Assembly: GCA_947565255.1 (NCBI GenBank)
Contig: CANOFI010000003.1
Location: 1 to 28,380, forward strand
Length of the DNA: 28,380 nt
Source: an uncultured Lachnospiraceae bacterium
Lineage (GTDB): Bacteria; Bacillota; Clostridia; Lachnospirales; Lachnospiraceae
Reading direction: 5' to 3'
Part shown: positions 23,315 to 28,380 of the stretch, one piece after another
How the letters are laid out: the number at the start of each line of letters is the position of its first letter
How positions within the stretch are numbered: the stretch's first letter is position 1
The notes under the pieces: model-generated
Told to the model about the DNA's origin: nothing
The model's input: the letters and a program-made list of their open reading frames with translations, nothing else
Databases searched by the model: none
Position numbers and translations under genes: made by a program

Positions 23315-24112
23315 TCACCTCCCGTTCTCCTGCTGCATCTGGTACACATATTCCCGGTATTTTCCCAAATGCTCTGTCCATTCTTCATCAAGTTCCTCCA
23401 GCTGGTTTAATTTCCGTTCCAGCTTCTGTTCTACTGCTTTTTTCTCATTTTCCCACGTTTCTTCCTCTCCTGCTGAAAAGGACGCCAGTCTGCCCAGCAC
23501 CTTCTGCCTCACATACGTCACCGCTTCTTTCTGCCATCCCGCAAACCAGTAGTTAATGGAAATGTAATGATAGCTTTTCATAATTTCATGTTCCTTCACC
23601 GACATTTCATATGTATACTTAAGCTCCTTTCTGCTAAAATCATCCGTTTCTTCGTAACTCAGATATTCGTCCAGAACTTCCAGAACCCGGATATAATTAT
23701 GCAAATCTTCACTTCTTTCATCGGCATTTCCCACATACTCCTCATACGATATACCATACTCCTCCAGAAGTATTTTCAGCTCATCTTTCGGCACACAGGC
23801 CGCAGCGCCGGCCTCTTCCTGTTTCATTTCCCGGATAAGATTCTGTACGCTAACCCTTGCTGTTTTCAGCGATTGTGCGTCCGGCCGCTCCAGATACTTC
23901 CCGACCTGATCCAGCGCCTGTCCATAGTCGGCACTGTCCTGATCCTTTTGTAATTCGATCCCGGCATAATCGTCTATAATTTTCTGGTAACCCGCAGATT
24001 CCGCCTGCGTATTCCCCATACCATTTTGTTCGCCGGACTCCATGCAGCCTGCCAGCAAAAAGACCACTGCAAGCACAACTGCCGCTGCCCGGTTTCTTCT
24101 CTTTTCTTTCAT
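23315..24112 (-). CDS. Predicted helical lipoprotein of unknown function
   Basis: A 265-residue protein with a lipoprotein signal (basic MKEKRRNR, hydrophobic stretch, FLLAGC with Cys23). The mature part is almost wholly helical and rich in Glu, Lys and Gln, with likely coiled-coil segments (about 60-110 and 205-260, for example EEETWENEKKAVEQKLERKL). I do not recognise a family. The ATG at 24112 follows AGAGAGG at about 7 bases; the frame extends to 24232, but that part lacks a site. It begins 116 bases after the kinase-NACHT gene with no terminator between, so they are probably co-transcribed, and it could interact with the similarly helical external domain of that protein. Confidence 0.82.
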   Translation of the reverse strand: MKEKRRNRAAAVVLAVVFLLAGCMESGEQNGMGNTQAESAGYQKIIDDYAGIELQKDQDSADYGQALDQVGKYLERPDAQSLKTARVSVQNLIREMKQEEAGAAACVPKDELKILLEEYGISYEEYVGNADERSEDLHNYIRVLEVLDEYLSYEETDDFSRKELKYTYEMSVKEHEIMKSYHYISINYWFAGWQKEAVTYVRQKVLGRLASFSAGEEETWENEKKAVEQKLERKLNQLEELDEEWTEHLGKYREYVYQMQQENGR

Positions 24113-24228
24113 GTTATTCCTCTCTTTCTCCGGAGTAATTGGGCATATACAGCACCCGCAAATCAAAAAGCCAAATCCCCGGACAAACTTCATCCCCAGT
24201 TGTTCCCAGGCATCGGGATCTGTTACAC

Positions 24229-27147
24229 TCAATACAAGTTCTGCTGCCGCATGGCCTTTCTGGCCTCAGAAAGCTTCCTTTCTGCCTTTTTCATGGCAAC
24301 TGAGAGCTGCTCCTGGCTGTCATAAAAACTGATATACTCACCCAGCACAAGATATTCCGCCGCCGCATCCCGCATTTCCGCTGCCGCCTGTTCCGCCTGG
24401 ATGTCCTGCAGGCTGTAGATGAGCTGACTATACTGTACGCCGCACATTCTGGAATAAGCTGTTACAAAGTTTTGATATGCATCGACAAGCTGCTTCCTTC
24501 TGTCATACGTATTATAAATACTGTCCGCATTACACAGCCGTTCCTGCAGCAAAAGCACCGCATGCTCTGTTATCTCTCGCAGTTCCTGCGGCTTGTGGTA
24601 TAATTCTTCTGCAAGACCAAGCGGAAGAATGCTCCCCATACGTTCCAGCTTTTCCACATGCTCCTGCCCATCACGGTAAGATACATACCGGCTGTCTGTC
24701 TCTGCAAGCGCAGTTTCTATCCTTTCCTTGAGCTTCTGCTGTTCCCGCGCATTCCCCTCCAGCACTCCCTGTCTGGATGCCTGCTCCAGAATGCGAAGCT
24801 GACACCGGAGCTGGTCATTGCAGATCCCCATATTCATTTCCATGCGCTGCATGGCAGAGTAGACAATGCCCTGCTCCTTTTGGGATAACCGCCCGGCAGG
24901 AGCCTTCCATATCCACAATGCCGCCGTTATTGCCGCAGCCGCCAAAAGTGTAACTCCTGCTCTTATGCCCCATGTTTTCATCCAGCCTTTTAGACGGTAA
25001 CGGGAAAGCCTTTTTTGCTTCTTCTGCGACTGTCCCGCCAGATAACCGATAAAATTATCGTGTATCAGACGATACCCACCCTCGCTGTCTCTTTCCACAA
25101 GGTTCCAGTGCGCAATCAGCTGCTCTGCCACTGCATAGTCGAACCATTCCCGCTTATCCCGTATTCCCTGCAGCATCAGCCTTGTTTTTCCCATATATTC
25201 TGGAAATGCCATGGCAAAATTCTGATCCTGCAGCATCCGGTAATTTTGACACACCAGCGCATAAAGCTCCTCCAGGCGCAGCAGATTTTTCTTTTTTCTT
25301 CTCATTTTTTCTGCAATATCCGGAAGCAAATTTTGGAGTACATAGCTGCGCCGGAGCTGTTCCGGCTCATTTCCTGAATTTTTTCTCATATCCTGTATGT
25401 GCAAATTCTCCAGATAAAATCCAATCATGCCGTCCATTTGCTCTGGATTTCCGGTTTTATCCGGTTCCCGTCCGTTGTCCTGCACAAGCCCCCAGGTCTT
25501 TTTATAGAGAACAAGGAACATTGGATTTGAAAGCAGCTGCGCAACCCCTTCCTGCGCCGGCAGAGAAATACCGGTTCCGGCAAGCTCTGCGCTCACCGCC
25601 TCCTCTGTAAGCGGCAACAGCCGGGCGGTCTGCACCCCATACAGACCGTATTTCTTTACCGCATCTGTGCGGTCTGTCACCAACAGTCCTATACTTTTAT
25701 ATTCTTTCAGCCTCTCTATTTCTCGAATCAGATATCGCTTCTGTGACCCGGCCTCATTCAAACCATCCAGAAGCAGAAGAATGCTTCCGGGCGCCGCATC
25801 CTCCAACAGGCAACAAAGCGCCTCAGCTGCCTCTTCCATACCGCCCGCCTCTTCCGAAATCCGGCAGTGCCGAAGCATCCGCGTAAAGATATACCGCGGC
25901 TCCCCCTTCGTCTCCTGATAATGGACAAGAGGAATATAAAGTACAACCGGAAGCGAATCGCGGTAATTTTCGACACCTTTCTCCCATATTCTCCAGAGCA
26001 GCTGTGTTTTTCCCATACCGCCGGCGCCCGTAAGTAACATTCCGCTTCCGTTACAGAGCGCCTGGTAACAGCCGTCCTCCGTCAAAACAGTTCCAGCCTC
26101 CATCTCAATGTGCCTGGACAGATAGCTTCCATCAAAATAACGGGCCTGCCGTCTAAATTCCCTGCGGCTTCCCTCAAAAATCGTCTGTCTCGACACCCCT
26201 TTTTTGTCAATCCGGCAAAACAGCTCCGCCAGACCTTTTTTCATCTCAGCGGCTGACTGATACCGTTTTCTTTCAAGAACATGCAGCCCCCGGCTGACTA
26301 TCTGCACAGTCTTATACGCAGCGGACTCATACTCTCCCTGAAACACTTTCAGATTCCGTGGGAAACATTTGTTCACCCCTTGCCCGCTCAATACCTCTTC
26401 TGTCAGGCAGTTTCCTGTCAACAGACGGAAAAATACAGCACTCACCGAATAAAGATCGGCAGCGGCTCCAATCTGGGCTTCTTCCCTCAGCTTCACCTCA
26501 GGAGCGCAGTACCCCCTCTTTTCACTAAAATAATAAACATCTTCCGGATTCCTGTGCATCGGCCACACACTGTTATAATCAATCAGCAGCACGTGGGTCG
26601 GCAGCAGCAGGATATTGTCGGGACTGATATCAAGATGCAGAACTTTGCTGTTATGAAAACATTCCAGCGCATCCAAAAGCTTATCGATCAAAACGGCTAT
26701 TTCCCGCAAAGTCCCTGGGCCCTTCCCTTCCTCCAGCAGTTTTTGCAGATTTTTTCCTCCATGAACCGGCAGCACAGAATAGTAGGTTCCGTGTGCTTCA
26801 AAGGAATTCAGGTTACCGGAAATCTGTCCCGGCATCCGTGCAAGCAGATCCAGATTCGCCTGATTGCCCATATAAAAGCTTTGCCGGCATCGCTGCATCC
26901 ATGCCTCCGCCCCTGGTTTACAGACAATGCGGCCTGTTTCATCCCGCGCAATCAGTCCCTTCGGATGCCATGGAAATAGTTCCTTAATCAGTATTTTATG
27001 TATCCCGTCATGGTTCAGCCCATCCCGGTAAGACGCGCGGTAAACAATTGCGGAACCGCCGCATCCTTCTATCCCTTCTATACAGTATTCTGTCGCTCCA
27101 AGAATAATTGTCTCCCCAATGGCACGCGGTTTTCTCTCTTTTATCAT
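24229..27147 (-). CDS. Membrane protein kinase-NACHT NTPase fusion
   Basis: A 972-residue multidomain protein. A kinase domain (about 12-310) has a Gly-rich GCGGSA (28-33), Lys55 in ILIKELFP, HLDISPDN (171-178; Leu replaces the usual Arg), Asp190 in IDYNS where DFG is usual, and CAPEV (214-218). A linker leads to a NACHT-type STAND NTPase (about 360-705): Walker A GAGGMGKT (374-381), Walker B LLLLDGLNE (457-465), sensor-like VTDRTD (490-495), NPMFLVL (541-547) and LIHDNFIGYLAGQ (694-706). A membrane helix (about 729-747) follows a basic stretch, so kinase and NTPase are cytoplasmic and the last 225 residues, all helical, lie outside. Catalytic Lys, Asp and Asn are all present, so activity is possible. 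The start is ATG 27147, after AGGAGG at about 12 bases. Its promoter is at 27263-27304. Confidence 0.9.
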   Translation of the reverse strand: MIKERKPRAIGETIILGATEYCIEGIEGCGGSAIVYRASYRDGLNHDGIHKILIKELFPWHPKGLIARDETGRIVCKPGAEAWMQRCRQSFYMGNQANLDLLARMPGQISGNLNSFEAHGTYYSVLPVHGGKNLQKLLEEGKGPGTLREIAVLIDKLLDALECFHNSKVLHLDISPDNILLLPTHVLLIDYNSVWPMHRNPEDVYYFSEKRGYCAPEVKLREEAQIGAAADLYSVSAVFFRLLTGNCLTEEVLSGQGVNKCFPRNLKVFQGEYESAAYKTVQIVSRGLHVLERKRYQSAAEMKKGLAELFCRIDKKGVSRQTIFEGSRREFRRQARYFDGSYLSRHIEMEAGTVLTEDGCYQALCNGSGMLLTGAGGMGKTQLLWRIWEKGVENYRDSLPVVLYIPLVHYQETKGEPRYIFTRMLRHCRISEEAGGMEEAAEALCCLLEDAAPGSILLLLDGLNEAGSQKRYLIREIERLKEYKSIGLLVTDRTDAVKKYGLYGVQTARLLPLTEEAVSAELAGTGISLPAQEGVAQLLSNPMFLVLYKKTWGLVQDNGREPDKTGNPEQMDGMIGFYLENLHIQDMRKNSGNEPEQLRRSYVLQNLLPDIAEKMRRKKKNLLRLEELYALVCQNYRMLQDQNFAMAFPEYMGKTRLMLQGIRDKREWFDYAVAEQLIAHWNLVERDSEGGYRLIHDNFIGYLAGQSQKKQKRLSRYRLKGWMKTWGIRAGVTLLAAAAITAALWIWKAPAGRLSQKEQGIVYSAMQRMEMNMGICNDQLRCQLRILEQASRQGVLEGNAREQQKLKERIETALAETDSRYVSYRDGQEHVEKLERMGSILPLGLAEELYHKPQELREITEHAVLLLQERLCNADSIYNTYDRRKQLVDAYQNFVTAYSRMCGVQYSQLIYSLQDIQAEQAAAEMRDAAAEYLVLGEYISFYDSQEQLSVAMKKAERKLSEARKAMRQQNLY

Positions 27148-27242
27148 TTTTTTCTCTTTCCTCCTGCCGCCCGCATACGAATCCTGTCTGCCCGGCGACC
27201 TCTGTCCAATCACTGTTCCGTATCCTCACCAAAGACACGCGC

Positions 27243-27258
27243 TGTGAATCCTTTCACA
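27243..27258. promoter_or_regulatory. Palindromic operator candidate at the kinase-NACHT start site
   Basis: TGTGAA-N4-TTCACA, a perfect 6+6 inverted repeat, begins about 5 bases downstream of the extended -10 at 27263-27268, so it covers the predicted transcription start. That is the classic position of a repressor operator; it could instead form a small 5' hairpin. Confidence 0.4.
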
Positions 27259-27262
27259 AATG

Positions 27263-27304
27263 AGTATAACACCCGTCCCATTGCTGTATTGCATCTTGTT
27301 TCCT
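27263..27304 (-). promoter_or_regulatory. Promoter of the kinase-NACHT gene, with shared 17-bp block
   Basis: Minus strand: AGGAAACAAGATGCAAT (27288-27304), 16 bases, then the extended -10 TGT-TATACT (27263-27271). The block abuts the stop codon of the upstream gene. It is identical over 17 bp to the one at 23238-23254, with identical spacing to the -10. Neither copy has a good -35 hexamer, suggesting activator-dependent transcription. Confidence 0.55.
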
Positions 27305-27305
27305 G

Positions 27306-28376
27306 TCACAGATTCCTTTCTTCCTCCGTCCCCGCTTCCAAAAATACCTGCTCCAGCATCCGGTCCATCCGTGCCTGGACATCATCCTCTCCCCGTGCGC
27401 GCATAGAATAAATCACCAGCAAATCAAATGGATTGCCCGGATCCAGAGGATTCATCCCATAAATGTTCAAAAACAAATCCATCTTCTTCCAGCGGATTTC
27501 AAGCATGGTATCGGCGTCCTCCTCCAAATCCTCATAATAATACTCCGTTTCCTCCGGCCTGCTGTCAAAGGATTCCGTAACCAGATAAAGCAACAGCAAT
27601 GCCTTTCTGCTTACATCCTCGCTGCGATTGCGCATTCTCACGAGCATCTCCTCGTTTGGCCAGTACCTTTTGATGCGTTTCTGCAGAGGAGTCAGCGCAC
27701 CGGCACAGACCTTCCTCCTTCCATCCGCTCCTTCCTGCCTCTTGCCCGAACCCTTTAACTGACCCGGAACATGCATACGAATATATTGTTCCATCACCTG
27801 ATTCAATGTATAATACCCTTCGCCCGTTCCCGGTTCTCCCCACTCTGTTCCAGGTTTCTGCAATATATCCAGTAATTCTACAAATTTTTCATACGCTGTT
27901 TCATGAAGTTTTCCAAGCTCTTTTGCATGCTTTCTTACAAATTCAAAAAATTCCGCCTCCGCCGTTATCCGGGCAAATTCCTCCTGAAGCTGCCTTGTAT
28001 ACATATCCGGCGTATTTTGCGTAAAGGCATCCTTCTCCTTCTGGTAGAGCCTGAGCGCCCGTTCCCTTAACACCAACGCTTCCCTATACGTTTTCCCGCT
28101 TCTCAGCGCAAAAGCATAGGCCAGCTCTTCCGGATTCCGGTAATGAATCCCTGTATCCGAGACCATACCCAAAACTTTGCTGCTCTTCCCCTCATCCAGC
28201 TGCAAAACAAAACAAATCTGAAACAACATTTCCCTGTTCTTTGGAAGATTTTTACCGCTCATCCAATTGCGGACTTTACGCGCCGTCTGCTCTCTTTCTT
28301 CCCCGGACAGTTCCGACAATCCGTCAATAAGTGTTATGGTAACAACGGTTGCTATCCATTTCTTCTTTTTTATCAT
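27306..28376 (-). CDS. Unknown protein with partial XRE-like HTH, reaching right edge
   Basis: Up to 356 residues are visible; the ATG at 28376 is 4 bases from the window edge, so the true start may lie outside. Residues about 30-65 (RKVRNWMSGKNLPKNREMLFQICFVLQLD) resemble the recognition-helix half of an XRE-type domain, of the form W-x-x-GK-x-x-P. This suggests that the first helices are either degenerate or encoded beyond the window. A mid segment (GIHYRNPEELAYAFALRSGKTYREALVL) and a long helical Glu/Arg-rich remainder follow; there is no signal peptide, and the N-terminal hydrophobic run WIATVVTITLI is short. It may be a DNA-binding regulator of the downstream kinase-NACHT gene, whose promoter begins 1 base after its stop codon. 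That role is inferred from position. Confidence 0.7.
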   Translation of the reverse strand: MIKKKKWIATVVTITLIDGLSELSGEEREQTARKVRNWMSGKNLPKNREMLFQICFVLQLDEGKSSKVLGMVSDTGIHYRNPEELAYAFALRSGKTYREALVLRERALRLYQKEKDAFTQNTPDMYTRQLQEEFARITAEAEFFEFVRKHAKELGKLHETAYEKFVELLDILQKPGTEWGEPGTGEGYYTLNQVMEQYIRMHVPGQLKGSGKRQEGADGRRKVCAGALTPLQKRIKRYWPNEEMLVRMRNRSEDVSRKALLLLYLVTESFDSRPEETEYYYEDLEEDADTMLEIRWKKMDLFLNIYGMNPLDPGNPFDLLVIYSMRARGEDDVQARMDRMLEQVFLEAGTEEERNL

Positions 28377-28380
28377 AATG

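Noticed and set aside
23238..27304. The two 17-bp blocks as -35 elements of an ECF sigma factor (GGAAAC-like)
   Set aside because: The GGAAAC part is about 30 bases from the -10 in both copies, far beyond the 16-17 bases of ECF promoters; an activator site or extended -10 promoter fits better.

Overview
The window looks like the chromosome of a Clostridia-class Firmicute, probably a member of the Lachnospiraceae. The reasons are moderate G+C with A-rich spacers, strong AGGAGG-type ribosome binding sites, frequent TTG/GTG starts, lipoprotein signal peptides, and a pst-pho operon and kinase/FHA proteins of the type seen in that family. This assignment is inferred from sequence character, not from a marker gene. 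No tRNA, rRNA, CRISPR array, transposase or integrase was seen.

Layout. Positions 1-4330 hold loosely connected genes: the start of a small membrane protein running off the left edge, a 735-residue cytoplasmic protein of unknown function on the plus strand, a DUF362 protein on the minus strand, and a small XRE-type regulator on the plus strand. Everything from 4348 to the right edge is on the minus strand. Positions 4348-10778 are a complete phosphate operon, transcribed pstS-pstC-pstA-pstB-phoU-phoB-phoR. Its genes overlap or nearly touch, and a Pho-box-like repeat lies in front of pstS.

Positions 10848-21806 are an eight-gene protein-phosphorylation operon. In transcription order it encodes an ABC exporter with two FHA domains, a membrane FHA protein, a soluble FHA protein with a zinc-ribbon-like N-terminus, a membrane PP2C phosphatase, a soluble PP2C phosphatase, a surface VWA protein with a cytoplasmic FHA tail, a membrane-anchored BspA-type leucine-rich-repeat protein, and a multi-spanning Ser/Thr kinase. 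An intrinsic terminator follows. So writer (kinase), erasers (two PP2Cs) and readers (four FHA proteins, five FHA domains) share one transcription unit with an exporter and two surface-exposed proteins. The nearest described arrangements are the mycobacterial Rv1747 exporter with its kinase PknF, and the Thr-phosphorylation control of type VI secretion (PpkA/PppA/Fha).

Positions 21835-28376 are the upstream accessory part: an unknown protein, a Sel1-repeat-like protein, two lipoproteins (one with four DnaJ-type CxxC pairs), a 972-residue fusion of Ser/Thr kinase, NACHT-type NTPase, membrane helix and external helical domain, and a protein with a partial XRE-like helix-turn-helix at the right edge. 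The most notable points are the kinase-NACHT membrane protein; a 17-bp block repeated at exactly the same distance from an extended -10 in front of the kinase-NACHT gene and the Cys-rich lipoprotein gene; and 10-bp-periodic A-tract arrays on both sides of one FHA gene. My working model is that the right-hand two thirds is a membrane-centred signalling and export system controlled by Thr phosphorylation, with surface sensors and a STAND-like NTPase. Its signal and cargo cannot be read from the sequence.
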